Source: Haloplasmatales bacterium 4B
GTDB taxonomy: Bacteria > Bacillota_I > Bacilli_A > Haloplasmatales > Haloplasmataceae
Reading direction: 5' to 3'
Assembly: GCA_003586005.1 (NCBI GenBank)
Contig: NSKI01000014.1
Location: forward strand, 1 to 55,283
Length of the DNA: 55,283 nucleotides
Shown: piece after piece, positions 17,712 to 25,391 of the stretch
Layout of the letters: every line of letters starts with the position of its first letter
Numbering within the stretch: the stretch's first letter is position 1
Translations under genes and position numbers: made by a program
The notes under the pieces: generated by a model
Told to the model about the DNA's origin: nothing
Database searches by the model: none
What the model saw: the letters and a program-made list of their open reading frames with translations, nothing else

Positions 17712-19079
17712 ATGAATGATACTAAATTGAAGAATTTACACTTATTAGTTGAAAATAATCATGATAGCGATGCCCTTAAAAAATTAATTAGTTATTATAA
17801 TGAAGAAAATAAGTATGATGAACTGGCCAAATTATATCTACATGTATTAGAAAAGAATAAGTTTGATGCCAAAGCACTAAATAATTTAGCTGTCATTTAT
17901 GCAGATTACTATCAGGATTATGATAAAGCAAAACAGTTTTATGAAAAAACATTACAATTAGAACCAAATGAAGCAAATGTTCATTTTAATTATGGAGTTA
18001 TATTAGAAGCAAATTTTAATGAATTTTATACCGCAAGAGAGCATTATTTGAAAGCAATTGAAATCGATAATAAATATGTTGATGCTTATATAAATTTATC
18101 AAGGTTATATCTTAGACAATTTTCTGATTTGAATACAAGTTACATTGTGGTCAAAGAAGCCTTAAAATATGTAGAAGATACAAAGATATATGCACAAATT
18201 GCATATATCGAAATGAAAAAATATAAAGAATTAGATAAAGCTTACAAAAATTTAGAGAAAGCATTAGAATTGGATAATAAGAATGATTTAGCATTAACTT
18301 ATCTAGGACAATTATATATTATTAAGAAAAATTATGATTTAGCTAAAAAAACATTTGCCAAGGTAATAGAATTAAATAGAGTGAATGAGTTACTCATTTA
18401 TGAATATGGTAAGTTACTTATACAACATTATAAAGATTTTAATGGTGCGATAAAAGTCCTTGAAAAAGCTGTTGAATTTTATCCTGAAAAAGTTGTCTAT
18501 TATTGTTATTTAGCAAATTTGCATTTTGTATTAGGTCATATTAGTGAAGCAAAATCATATTTAAAACAAGCAGAAGATTTTGTAGTGACAAATCAAGAAG
18601 CGCTACTTATGATTGGATATTTAAAAGTTATGCTCAATGAGGATAAAGAGGGAGCATTGATGTATTTCGAGAAAGTAATAGAGCTAAATCCAAATAATAT
18701 AAATGCCTTGACCTTTATCGGTTTTTATAATTTAATGAATAATGAACATATAGAAATCGCACTTGATTATTTCATAAAAATAGCAGAAATAAGTCAAGAA
18801 TATTTCATCGTTAATTTTATTGTTGCCCAAATATATTTACAATATTATCATGATTCAACTCAAGCTTTAGCTTATTTATTAAAGATAAACGCTGATAACT
18901 TGAATAATTTTGATTTAGCCCACTTATATTATTTAATCGGTAATATTTATGAATTACATGAAAATAATAATATGCAAGCTCTTGAGTATTATGAACGGGC
19001 ATATCTTGCTAAACCTGATAAGTTTTTGAAATCAGTTATAGAGAAATTATATGAAAATGATAAAACAATTATAAACTAA
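17712..19079 (+). CDS. Tetratricopeptide-repeat protein
   Basis: The 455-residue protein is built almost wholly of TPR helical repeats. Repeated signatures include ALNNLAVIYADYYQDYDKAKQFY, LALTYLGQLYIIKKNYDLAKKTF and NALTFIGFYNL, each followed by the typical L.P/L.. turn (LEPNEANVHF, LNPNNINALT). About ten repeats are visible. No signal peptide, membrane helix or catalytic domain is seen, so it is likely a cytoplasmic scaffold. The SD-like GTGGTGAT precedes ATG 17712. The partner is unknown; it shares an operon with the HAD phosphatase and ends in a strong bidirectional terminator. Confidence 0.85.
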   Translation: MNDTKLKNLHLLVENNHDSDALKKLISYYNEENKYDELAKLYLHVLEKNKFDAKALNNLAVIYADYYQDYDKAKQFYEKTLQLEPNEANVHFNYGVILEANFNEFYTAREHYLKAIEIDNKYVDAYINLSRLYLRQFSDLNTSYIVVKEALKYVEDTKIYAQIAYIEMKKYKELDKAYKNLEKALELDNKNDLALTYLGQLYIIKKNYDLAKKTFAKVIELNRVNELLIYEYGKLLIQHYKDFNGAIKVLEKAVEFYPEKVVYYCYLANLHFVLGHISEAKSYLKQAEDFVVTNQEALLMIGYLKVMLNEDKEGALMYFEKVIELNPNNINALTFIGFYNLMNNEHIEIALDYFIKIAEISQEYFIVNFIVAQIYLQYYHDSTQALAYLLKINADNLNNFDLAHLYYLIGNIYELHENNNMQALEYYERAYLAKPDKFLKSVIEKLYENDKTIIN

Positions 19080-19109
19080 AGGGATGTTTTAAACATCCCT
19101 TTAGTTTAT
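19071..19109. terminator. Bidirectional terminator, 16-bp perfect stem
   Basis: Arms 19071-19086 and 19094-19109 pair perfectly. The left arm includes the TPR gene's stop codon. It lies between the converging TPR and def genes; the T-tracts are interrupted but present in both directions. Confidence 0.8.
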
Positions 19110-19143
19110 AATGTAAATCGGAATTTACTAAATTATATAGTTA

Positions 19144-19716
19144 TTAGAAAAACTCAACAGGTTTTATTTTAGAATCTACTAGAAATGGTGTTTCATTATT
19201 GATTTTATCTGTGAATAGGATTCCATTTAAATGATCAATTTCATGTTGAAATACAACTGAAAGATAACCTTTTAGTCTAAGTGAAACAGGTTCTAATTCG
19301 CCATTGCTTTTTAATAGCAAAGCTTTTACAGTAATTCTCTTATATCTTAAAACATATCCTGGAGCTTCACGGTCAATTGATAAACAACCTTCCCCAGGAG
19401 CTATATAAGTTAGTTCTTCTGAATGACTAACAATTTTGGGATTAACTAGCATATAACTAAAAACATTGTCATTGTTTTCATCAGCTGTATAAACTGTAAT
19501 CATTCTTTTATTGACATTTATTTGGGGAGCTGCTAAACCAACGCCAGCTCTTAACTGATATTTTGCTGCGATTTCTTCATTTTGTGAATTTTTAAGAAAT
19601 TCTAGCATCGAAAACAATGTATTTTTATCTGAATCGGACATTGGAATTTCAACTTCGTTTGCAACTTTTTTTAAAGTAGGATGCCCTTCACGAATTATAT
19701 CTTTCATTGTCAACAT
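19144..19716 (-). CDS. def: Peptide deformylase
   Basis: The enzyme removes the formyl group from the N-terminal Met of nascent proteins, using a metal ion. The 190 residues include an insertion before motif I typical of longer Gram-positive (type 2) enzymes. The three family motifs are all present: GVGLAAPQ (58-65), EGCLS (109-113, metal-binding Cys111) and QHEIDH (157-162, His158 and His162 with catalytic Glu159). The start is ATG 19716 behind TAGGAGGT. It is a single-gene unit converging on the TPR gene. Confidence 0.96.
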   Translation of the reverse strand: MLTMKDIIREGHPTLKKVANEVEIPMSDSDKNTLFSMLEFLKNSQNEEIAAKYQLRAGVGLAAPQINVNKRMITVYTADENNDNVFSYMLVNPKIVSHSEELTYIAPGEGCLSIDREAPGYVLRYKRITVKALLLKSNGELEPVSLRLKGYLSVVFQHEIDHLNGILFTDKINNETPFLVDSKIKPVEFF

Positions 19717-19782
19717 ATTTATTGACCTCCTATATTAAATTATATTATATTCATTATTATAGCAAATAAATATATAAAAGAA

Positions 19783-19804
19783 AAGGAAGTAAACTTACTC
19801 CCTT
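19783..19804 (-). terminator. Terminator of the first YjcZ-like gene
   Basis: On the minus strand, arms 19797-19804 and 19783-19790 pair with one wobble and run into TTTTCTTTT. It ends the transcript of the micro-gene at 19823-19957. Confidence 0.7.
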
Positions 19805-19822
19805 CTAGGTAATTTTATCGTT

Positions 19823-19957
19823 TTATCCAGGACAACATGTGCAGCCTATAATTACTAATAATATAAATAATACCAGTATAAACGCATATCCTAGCCCTGA
19901 TCTACCATAGTTACAACATTGACTATCATAACCATAACCTTGTCCGCCGTAATACAT
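19823..19957 (-). CDS. YjcZ-like small sporulation-associated membrane protein (copy 1)
   Basis: The 44-residue protein begins MYYGGQGYGYD, has a Gly/Tyr/Cys-rich head, and then one hydrophobic helix (GYAFILVLFILLVIIG) ending in CTCCPG. This is the architecture of the YjcZ family, which is found in endospore formers and has no known biochemical activity. CAGGAG lies about eight bases before the ATG. It is one of four tandem, similarly built genes on the minus strand, each with its own SD. Confidence 0.85.
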   Translation of the reverse strand: MYYGGQGYGYDSQCCNYGRSGLGYAFILVLFILLVIIGCTCCPG

Positions 19958-20001
19958 ATAATCACTCCTGTTTAAGTTTCATAATTAATATATGTAAAGA
20001 T

Positions 20002-20021
20002 TGAAAAATTGAATGTTCAAT
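20002..20021 (-). terminator. Weak terminator-like hairpin below the second YjcZ-like gene
   Basis: ATTGA/TCAAT arms (20008-20021) on the minus strand are followed by TTTTTC. The stem is short, so this is tentative. Confidence 0.4.
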
Positions 20022-20041
20022 CCACCTATATTTAAAAGATT

Positions 20042-20188
20042 TTATTTAATACAAGTACATCCTATAATAACTAACAATATAAATAGCACTAAAACAAATG
20101 CATATCCATATCCACTTCCTCCAGAATGTGGATAATTTTCCATAGGTTGACATCCAAAACCATATCCACCGTAACCTGCTTCATTCAT
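20042..20188 (-). CDS. YjcZ-like small membrane protein (copy 2)
   Basis: The 48-residue protein has a Gly/Tyr-rich head (MNEAGYGGYGFGCQPMENY) and the hydrophobic helix GYAFVLVLFILLVIIG, ending CTCIK. The helix is almost identical to those of copies 1 and 3, while the heads differ. A very strong SD (GAAGGAGGGG) precedes the ATG, implying high expression. The family is linked to sporulation in Bacillus; the role here is inferred from similarity. Confidence 0.85.
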   Translation of the reverse strand: MNEAGYGGYGFGCQPMENYPHSGGSGYGYAFVLVLFILLVIIGCTCIK

Positions 20189-20274
20189 ATGATACCCCTC
20201 CTTCGATTTATGTCAATTATAGTATATGATTAATACCTATTGATGAGTGGGGATTTGTCACGATAAAATAAAAT

Positions 20275-20292
20275 GGGAAACCAAAGTTTCCC
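20275..20292 (-). terminator. Terminator of the third YjcZ-like gene
   Basis: GGGAAAC/GTTTCCC arms (20275-20281 with 20286-20292) with a 4-base loop are followed on the minus strand by ATTTTATTTT. Confidence 0.8.
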
Positions 20293-20303
20293 AAAGTATT
20301 TAT

Positions 20304-20477
20304 TTATCTAGGAAAGTAGCAAGTACATCCAATAATTACTAAAAGAATAAATAATACTAAGATTAACGCGTAACCGTATCCTCCACGGCCACAACATTGA
20401 TAAGCGGGCTCACAGCAATTGTATCCTGCACCATAACCATATCCATATCCACCTTGACCTTGACCACCGTAATACAT
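20304..20477 (-). CDS. YjcZ-like small membrane protein (copy 3)
   Basis: This is the longest copy in the array at 57 residues. The head is MYYGGQGQGGYGYGYGAGYN, with two Cys pairs (NCCEP, QCCG), followed by GYALILVLFILLVIIGCTCYFPR. The Cys pairs and CTC end resemble copy 1 and could allow disulfide cross-linking in a coat or mother-cell layer (inference). The SD is GGAGGGG. It has its own terminator, so it is likely monocistronic. Confidence 0.85.
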   Translation of the reverse strand: MYYGGQGQGGYGYGYGAGYNCCEPAYQCCGRGGYGYALILVLFILLVIIGCTCYFPR

Positions 20478-20566
20478 TAACACCCCTCCTTAGTCTTTGA
20501 TTCAATATTAATATATGGGTTATATAACTTTTAGAGTGTGTTTTTAACTATAATAAACAAAAAACT

Positions 20567-20683
20567 TTACTTTGATTTATTGATAATAACTAGTAAAATA
20601 AATAAGACTAAGACTAAAGCATATAAATAACCCCTACCATTATCAACTGGTCTACTATAATAGCAATTATAATTTGGATACAT
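20567..20683 (-). CDS. YjcZ-like small membrane protein (copy 4, divergent)
   Basis: The 38-residue protein, MYPNYNCYYSRPVDNGRGYL then YALVLVLFILLVIINKSK, keeps the family helix but lacks the Gly-rich head and the CTC tail. The frame is open further upstream, but AAGGAGG lies eight bases before ATG 20683, which fixes the start. The gene is divergent from ylbD, with about 150 bases between them. Confidence 0.8.
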   Translation of the reverse strand: MYPNYNCYYSRPVDNGRGYLYALVLVLFILLVIINKSK

Positions 20684-20832
20684 AAATTTCCTCCTTAAGG
20701 AATTAACTATCTTTAATAATATATGCATTTGTCCATAAAATGGTTTGTCATATTTAAAAAAATTAGAATTATAATGCACCTTTTCAATATTATTTTATAT
20801 TTTATTAATAGAATAGTATAAGGAGGTATTAT

Positions 20833-21219
20833 ATGGCAAATTCAATTGATGAATTCAAAACATTCGTTAAAAAATATCCGAAACTAAAATTTGAAGTAAG
20901 AGATGGAAAACGATCATGGCAATCTATATATGAAGAATGGACATTACTTGGTGATGATGGAAGTTGGGAAGATTTCAAAGAATCGACGAATGAAATAAAA
21001 GTTGATTCTTCTGAAAGTCAGGAATTTTTACGTAGTGCATTGCAATACGTAAAAAAAATTAATCCTGACGATATAACTAAAACAGTAGGAACAGTTCAAA
21101 AAGTGTTAAGTATTGTACAATCCTTTAGTGGCGGAAAGAATAATCAATCTAAAGTAAATTATTCACCACGTAGAAGAATTGATCCATTGTTTAGAAGATA
21201 TGATGATTACGATGATTAA
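20833..21219 (+). CDS. ylbD: YlbD-family spore-coat-associated protein
   Basis: The 128-residue protein matches Bacillus YlbD in its N-terminal half: FKTFVKKYPKLKFEVRDG, WQSIYEEW and LLGDDGSWEDFKE. YlbD is annotated as a putative spore coat protein. The second half is polar and ends in a basic/acidic tail (SPRRRIDPLFRRYDDYDD). SD AAGGAGG lies ahead of ATG 20833. The next gene, ylbE, overlaps its end by eight bases, so the pair is probably translationally coupled. The ylbD-ylbE-ylbF-ylbG order is the same as in Bacillus. Confidence 0.82.
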   Translation: MANSIDEFKTFVKKYPKLKFEVRDGKRSWQSIYEEWTLLGDDGSWEDFKESTNEIKVDSSESQEFLRSALQYVKKINPDDITKTVGTVQKVLSIVQSFSGGKNNQSKVNYSPRRRIDPLFRRYDDYDD

Positions 21220-21436
21220 AAGAGTCATTGCCGATTTATATAAAAATAATGATATGCTGTTTTATTTGCGAACTCATCCTGAATGGTATAAAGTGTTAAA
21301 TCGTCATCCAAATTATTATAGTCAATTCACAAAAGAGGCAAAGGAAGAATTAAAATTAACATTAAACCATAAATTAGATCGATTTAAAAATCAAATCCAC
21401 TTATTAAGCTTAGTTAAAGAATACATGAATAGATAG
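21212..21436 (+). CDS. ylbE: YlbE-family protein
   Basis: The 74-residue protein aligns in length and motif with Bacillus YlbE (NNDMLFYLRTHPEWYKVLNRHP against its NNELKRFIRMQPHWYRTLSRNP, from memory). Its biochemical function is unknown. Three in-frame ATGs exist (21200, 21203, 21212). I chose 21212 because it gives the same N-terminal length as YlbE; an AGAAG just before 21200 could favour the earlier one. It overlaps ylbD. Confidence 0.78.
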   Translation: MIKRVIADLYKNNDMLFYLRTHPEWYKVLNRHPNYYSQFTKEAKEELKLTLNHKLDRFKNQIHLLSLVKEYMNR

Positions 21437-21459
21437 TTTGTGAATTTTTTCATTTTATG

Positions 21460-21488
21460 TTTACTATACTATTTAATTATTGTATAAT
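21460..21488 (+). promoter_or_regulatory. Promoter of ylbF-ylbG
   Basis: TTTACT (21460-21465), a 17-base spacer and TATAAT (21483-21488) lie 22 bases before the ylbF ATG. Confidence 0.7.
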
Positions 21489-21509
21489 AGAAATAAAGTT
21501 GGTGACAAG

Positions 21510-21887
21510 ATGAATTTTACAAAAATAATTGTAAAAACTTATGAATTGGTTGATGTAATAAAGAAAAGTGATACTTATAAAAATTATTTATCATATGAAT
21601 TTGAGGTTTTGAATAATAAAGATTTAAAACAACTACTTTCAGAATTTAAGATAAAAAAAGAAAAATTTGAAGAAGCTTATAAACATAAGGATTATTATCC
21701 AGAAATTGATAAAATCAAAGATGAATATCAAAGTATAAAAATAAACTTGATGAATAATTCAATTTTTAAATCCTACAAGGCATCAGAGAAAGAATTAGAT
21801 TTTTATATTAATGAAATCGAAAATAAATTAAAACAAGTTGTTAATTTGAAAGAAAAACATGATAAATCAAACATTAGATTAATTTAA
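21510..21887 (+). CDS. ylbF: YlbF-family regulator (Y-complex / RNase Y partner)
   Basis: The 125-residue, mostly alpha-helical protein belongs to the YlbF/YmcA family. In Bacillus, YlbF with YmcA and YaaT forms the Y-complex, which modulates RNase Y and affects sporulation, competence and biofilm development. Seen here are the family-like core KQLLSEFKIKKEKFEEAYKH and YPEIDKIKDEYQSIKINLMN. The start is ATG 21510 behind GGTGAC; the upstream TTG in the same frame overlaps the promoter -10 and is rejected. ylbG follows 15 bases downstream. Confidence 0.8.
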   Translation: MNFTKIIVKTYELVDVIKKSDTYKNYLSYEFEVLNNKDLKQLLSEFKIKKEKFEEAYKHKDYYPEIDKIKDEYQSIKINLMNNSIFKSYKASEKELDFYINEIENKLKQVVNLKEKHDKSNIRLI

Positions 21888-21902
21888 GCAAGGTGATATT
21901 TA

Positions 21903-22133
21903 ATGGAAGTTGCAAGAAAGCTAATTATTGTATATTATAACAACAAATACTGTTTAAAAAAAATAGCTAGTTTTGGTAATTTAATCTATCATTCAAATAA
22001 ACTTAGATATGCTTATATTTATGTTGATGAAAAGAAAACAAGAACAGTTATGGAAAGTTTACGCCAAATACATGGTGTAACAAATGTTGAGATTTCTTTA
22101 GCAGAAATGTCAGACTTTACTTTTAAATTATAA
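21903..22133 (+). CDS. ylbG: YlbG-family small protein
   Basis: The 76-residue protein belongs to the YlbG (UPF0298) family: a hydrophobic RKLIIVYY strand, then YHSNKLRYAYIYVDEKK, then RQIHGVTNVEIS. Its function is unknown, but it is regularly found next to ylbF in Firmicutes. SD-like AAGGTGAT precedes ATG 21903. It is the last gene before a strong terminator and the rpsP promoter. Confidence 0.85.
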   Translation: MEVARKLIIVYYNNKYCLKKIASFGNLIYHSNKLRYAYIYVDEKKTRTVMESLRQIHGVTNVEISLAEMSDFTFKL

Positions 22134-22136
22134 TTC

Positions 22137-22170
22137 AAGAAAGATATTAATATTAATATCTTTCTTTTTT
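22137..22170 (+). terminator. Terminator after ylbG
   Basis: A 30-base perfect palindrome (22137-22166) ends in a T-run. It sits immediately upstream of the rpsP -35. Confidence 0.85.
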
Positions 22171-22173
22171 CTA

Positions 22174-22203
22174 TTGACATTTTTGTAAAAAGTGATATAT
22201 AAT
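22174..22203 (+). promoter_or_regulatory. Consensus promoter of rpsP-khpA
   Basis: TTGACA (22174-22179) and TATAAT (22198-22203), both exact consensus, have an 18-base spacer. This should be a strong housekeeping promoter, as expected for a ribosomal protein gene. Confidence 0.88.
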
Positions 22204-22250
22204 ATTTGTGTCAAGTAAAATTACTTAACACCATAAAAGGAGGTAAGAAA

Positions 22251-22520
22251 ATGGTAAAATTACGTATTCAACGTTTTGGTTCTAAAAAACGTCCGTTTTA
22301 TCGTATCGTTGCTGCTGATAGTAGATATCCTCGTGATGGAAGATTTCTTGAAATATTAGGAACTTATAATCCGGTTACACAACCAGCACAAGTGAAAATA
22401 AATGAGGAAAAAGTATTAAAATGGCTATCAACTGGGGCACAACCAACTGATACAGTTCGTTCATTATTTTCACGTCAAGGCATCATGGAAAAATTTCACA
22501 ACCAAAAAAATGGTAAGTAA
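22251..22520 (+). CDS. rpsP: 30S ribosomal protein S16
   Basis: The 89-residue protein starts [20 protein letters not shown], the universal S16 N-terminus, and contains [12 protein letters not shown]. It binds 16S rRNA during 30S assembly. ATG 22251 lies behind AAAGGAGGT; in-frame sequence further upstream is leader. It is followed two bases after its stop by khpA, the common Firmicutes pairing. Confidence 0.97.
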   Translation: MVKLRIQRFGSKKRPFYRIVAADSRYPRDGRFLEILGTYNPVTQPAQVKINEEKVLKWLSTGAQPTDTVRSLFSRQGIMEKFHNQKNGK

Positions 22521-22522
22521 AG

Positions 22523-22768
22523 ATGTTAATTGAAAATTTAATTAAAACTTTAGTTGAGCCGTTAGTAGACCATCAAGAAGATATTGTTGTTAAACAATTC
22601 GAAAAAGACAACGACGGTTATATTATTTATGAAGTTATAGTAAATAAAGAAGATATTGGTCGTGTAATTGGTAAAAATGGTAGTGTAATACAATCTGTTA
22701 GAACCATTTGTTATGCAGCTGCAATGAAAAATAAAATGCGTATCCGCATTAATGTTGATCATTTTTAA
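22523..22768 (+). CDS. khpA: KH-domain RNA-binding protein KhpA
   Basis: The 81-residue protein is a single KH domain with the GxxG loop intact (IGRVIGKNGSVIQSVR). KhpA (YlqC) pairs with KhpB/Jag and binds RNA, influencing cell division and envelope genes in streptococci. It lies directly behind rpsP as in Bacillus, but here an exporter gene on the other strand separates it from rimM. Confidence 0.93.
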   Translation: MLIENLIKTLVEPLVDHQEDIVVKQFEKDNDGYIIYEVIVNKEDIGRVIGKNGSVIQSVRTICYAAAMKNKMRIRINVDHF

Positions 22769-22773
22769 GATAG

Positions 22774-22813
22774 AAAAGTCTATATAAAATATGTTTATTT
22801 TATATAGACTTTT
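22774..22813. terminator. Bidirectional terminator between khpA and the exporter gene
   Basis: 18-bp perfect arms (22774-22791 with 22796-22813) around a TGTT loop, with A/T runs at both ends. The right arm overlaps the last codons and stop of the minus-strand gene. Confidence 0.9.
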
Positions 22814-23895
22814 TTGATTTTAGGTCTTATAAATATAAATGTTTCACTTAAAATAATATAAATTGGAACTGCCATGAAAATGCCAATTATTCCGCTTGAT
22901 GTACCGCCAATTATCATAACAACCATTACTTTTAACGGATGTATTTTAAGTTGTGATCCAAAAACTAAAGGTTGCCCTATTCCACCATCTAGTTGTTGCA
23001 TAACTAAGATAACTATAAAGGATGCAAGTAATAGTTGTGGAGATTGAAAATAGGCATAAGTACATAAAGGGATACCACCAATATAAGGACCTAAATAGGG
23101 AATTAAGTTTGTAAAGGCTATTATTAGCGAAAATATAAAAGCATTAGGCATCCCTATGATTGTAAGCATTGTAAGAGTTCCTACAAACATATAAGATATA
23201 ATCATTAATTCGCCTCGAATATATGCCCCTAGTTTTTTATCAATGTTTTTTAGTAATTGAATCCATTCTTTTTTTCGGTGTTTTTCTAAAAATTTTGTAA
23301 CTTGTTCATAAATTAAATTGTAATCTTTCATCATAATAAAGATAATGATGGGAATTAGGATCATGAGCCAAATTGATTTAAATAGGAAAATTGTTGTATT
23401 AATAACGAAATCTACTAATAAAGAACTAACTTTACTTGAAATTAAATCGGTTGTATTATTAATAGCGTTAATTACTTCAGGGTGATTTAATAGCGATATA
23501 TTTTCTTTTGATCTAAAAATAAGAATTTCAAATTCATTAATATAGCCTGGTATATCTAATAAAATATCTTTTAATTGTTTGCCAAATAAGGGTAAAATAA
23601 AGTTAATTAATAATATTATCAATGAAGCATAAATTGTTATTAGAACTAAAATAGACACCCAGGTTTTTATTGAAAAATTTTTTTCTAACCAATATAATAC
23701 CGGATGGAAAATATAAACGATAATAAAACTCAACAAAAAAGGAATTAAAATATTGATTATACCCTTTTTAATACTATAAAAAAAAGGATATTGAAGAAGT
23801 AATTTTAATAAGAAAAATATAAATATCGTTAATGCGAAAATAAGGAATATCCTAATTATTCTAGTGTATTTTGTTTTATTATCCATATTAAACAC
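22795..23895 (-). CDS. AI-2E family transporter (PF01594-type permease)
   Basis: The 366-residue integral membrane protein has about seven to eight helices in the family's pattern. There is an N-terminal pair, a long loop with the amphipathic stretch around residues 120-165, then helices around 200 and 240-350. Family-like blocks are FTNLIPYLGPYIGG and GQPLVFGSQLKIHPLKVM, near the C-terminus. Members transport varied small molecules or ions (for example TqsA, YdbI-like); the substrate here is unknown. It interrupts the usual rpsP-khpA-rimM order on the opposite strand, and a terminator isolates it. Confidence 0.85.
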   Translation of the reverse strand: MFNMDNKTKYTRIIRIFLIFALTIFIFFLLKLLLQYPFFYSIKKGIINILIPFLLSFIIVYIFHPVLYWLEKNFSIKTWVSILVLITIYASLIILLINFILPLFGKQLKDILLDIPGYINEFEILIFRSKENISLLNHPEVINAINNTTDLISSKVSSLLVDFVINTTIFLFKSIWLMILIPIIIFIMMKDYNLIYEQVTKFLEKHRKKEWIQLLKNIDKKLGAYIRGELMIISYMFVGTLTMLTIIGMPNAFIFSLIIAFTNLIPYLGPYIGGIPLCTYAYFQSPQLLLASFIVILVMQQLDGGIGQPLVFGSQLKIHPLKVMVVMIIGGTSSGIIGIFMAVPIYIILSETFIFIRPKIKKVYIK

Positions 23896-24012
23896 CTGCT
23901 TTATATAAATTATATCATATCTTAATTATATTAATAGGGAATAGATTGAAAATTTGCGACTTTTATTGTATATTGAATATTAAAAGAGTTAAAATTTAAT
24001 AGGAGTTTTTAT

Positions 24013-24537
24013 ATGAAAAATTATTATGTAATTGGTACAATTGTATCAACACATGCCTTAAAGGGCGAAGTGAAGATTTATTCGACTACAGACTTTAAAG
24101 AGGAAAGATATAAGGTTGGTAATATATTATATATTGAAAAAGGTAATCAAATGTTTGAAGTAAAAGTTAAATCATATCGAGTGCATAAAGATTTTGAATT
24201 AGTGAGTTTTGAAAATTATAATAACATTAATGATGTTTTAGAATTAATTAAATGTAAGGTATATGTGCATGAATCACAATTACATGATTTAGAATCTGAT
24301 GAATATTATTATCATGAGCTAATTGATTCTTTTGTATATAATGAAAATAATTTGATTGGAAAAGTAATTGATGTAGTAAATTATGGGGCAAGTGATATAT
24401 TGATAATAAAGAGCGCTCAAGGTAAAGAAATTATGATTCCTTTTGTTGATGAATTTATTAAGGAAATTGATTCTGAAAATAAAACTATTAAAATTGAAAT
24501 TATAGAAGGATTATTAGGAGAAAACAATGAAAATTGA
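24013..24537 (+). CDS. rimM: Ribosome maturation factor RimM
   Basis: The 174-residue protein aids 16S rRNA processing and 30S head assembly, binding S19. The N-terminal RimM domain shows IGTIVSTHALKGEVKIYSTT. The C-terminal PRC-like barrel shows YYYHELIDSFVYNENNLIGKV and IPFVDEFIKEID. AGGAG precedes ATG 24013. It ends in a TGA inside the trmD start region (11-base overlap), so the two are coupled; this TGA also shows the standard code is used. Confidence 0.94.
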   Translation: MKNYYVIGTIVSTHALKGEVKIYSTTDFKEERYKVGNILYIEKGNQMFEVKVKSYRVHKDFELVSFENYNNINDVLELIKCKVYVHESQLHDLESDEYYYHELIDSFVYNENNLIGKVIDVVNYGASDILIIKSAQGKEIMIPFVDEFIKEIDSENKTIKIEIIEGLLGENNEN

Positions 24538-25264
24538 TATATTAACACTATTTCCAGATGTTATTAATACATTTGTAAATGAATCAATTATCGGAAGAGC
24601 TATTCAAAATAATAAAATAGAAATAAATGTCATTAATTTCCGTGATTATGCAAATAATAAACACAAGAAAGTTGATGATTATCCTTTTGGTGGGGGAAGC
24701 GGAATGTTACTTGGTATTCAACCAATTTACGATGCACTTACCGATATAAAAAGTAATAATAAACCTAAAGTTTTACTTACAAGCCCACAAGGGAAAACTC
24801 TAAATCAACCACTTGTTGAAGAATTAAGTAAAGAAGAGCATCTAGTAATTATATGTGGTCATTACGAAGGAATAGATGATCGAGTGAGAGAATATTTAGT
24901 TGATGAAGAAATATCAACCGGAGATTATGTTTTAACTGGAGGAGAACTAGCAGCTTTAATAATAGTTGATTCTGTTAGTCGACTTATTCCCGATGTAATA
25001 AATGAAGAATCTCATAAAAATGATTCTTTTTCAACCCGGCTATTAGAATATCCGCAATATACAAGACCTGTTGAATTTAAAGGAATGAGAGTTCCAGATG
25101 TTTTAGTATCTGGAAACCATAAATTAATTGCTGAGTATCGAATTAAGGAATCATTAAGAAACACCTATTTAAAAAGGCCTGATTTATTAGAAAATTATAC
25201 TCTAAATACTCAAGAAACAAAACTTTTACAAGAAATTATAATTGAAGAAGGTAAAAAATCATAA
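24527..25264 (+). CDS. trmD: tRNA (guanine-37-N1)-methyltransferase
   Basis: This SPOUT enzyme methylates G37 of tRNAs with SAM, preventing +1 frameshifting. At 245 residues it is full length. Diagnostic blocks are MKIDILTLFPDV, the knot sequences LLTSPQGKTLNQ and ICGHYEGIDDRVREYLVDEE, STGDYVLTGGELAA, and LEYPQYTRP. It overlaps rimM by 11 bases and precedes rplS, the standard rimM-trmD-rplS arrangement, although rplS has its own promoter here. Confidence 0.97.
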   Translation: MKIDILTLFPDVINTFVNESIIGRAIQNNKIEINVINFRDYANNKHKKVDDYPFGGGSGMLLGIQPIYDALTDIKSNNKPKVLLTSPQGKTLNQPLVEELSKEEHLVIICGHYEGIDDRVREYLVDEEISTGDYVLTGGELAALIIVDSVSRLIPDVINEESHKNDSFSTRLLEYPQYTRPVEFKGMRVPDVLVSGNHKLIAEYRIKESLRNTYLKRPDLLENYTLNTQETKLLQEIIIEEGKKS

Positions 25265-25269
25265 AATAG

Positions 25270-25298
25270 TTGCTATATTGTCCAAAATATGTTATGAT
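25270..25298 (+). promoter_or_regulatory. Promoter of rplS
   Basis: TTGCTA (25270-25275), a 17-base spacer and TATGAT (25293-25298) predict a start near 25305, leaving about 87 bases of leader before rplS. Confidence 0.6.
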
Positions 25299-25304
25299 AT
25301 CTTG

Positions 25305-25391
25305 CGTGTTAATAAGAATTATTATTAACCGTTATTACCATGTTCCGCTGGAGATTTCTTTAAGAACATTGGATAGAAGGAGTGTGAGACT
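25305..25391 (+). ncRNA. Probable L19 leader RNA (ribosomal protein autoregulation)
   Basis: The leader carries TTACCATGTTCCGCTGGAGA with a stem ATGTTC (25340-25345)/GAACAT (25364-25369) just ahead of the SD (AGAAGGAG). This position and sequence look like the L19_leader RNA described upstream of rplS in Firmicutes, thought to bind L19. The match is from memory and the fold is only partly checked. Confidence 0.6.

Noticed and set aside
19071-22170. Many short palindromes that might suggest a CRISPR or repeat array
   Set aside because: They are single terminator hairpins of different sequence, not regularly spaced direct repeats.
22795-23895. AI-2 (LuxS-type) quorum-sensing exporter role for the minus-strand permease
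   Set aside because: The family name is historical and members transport many substrates; nothing nearby supports AI-2.
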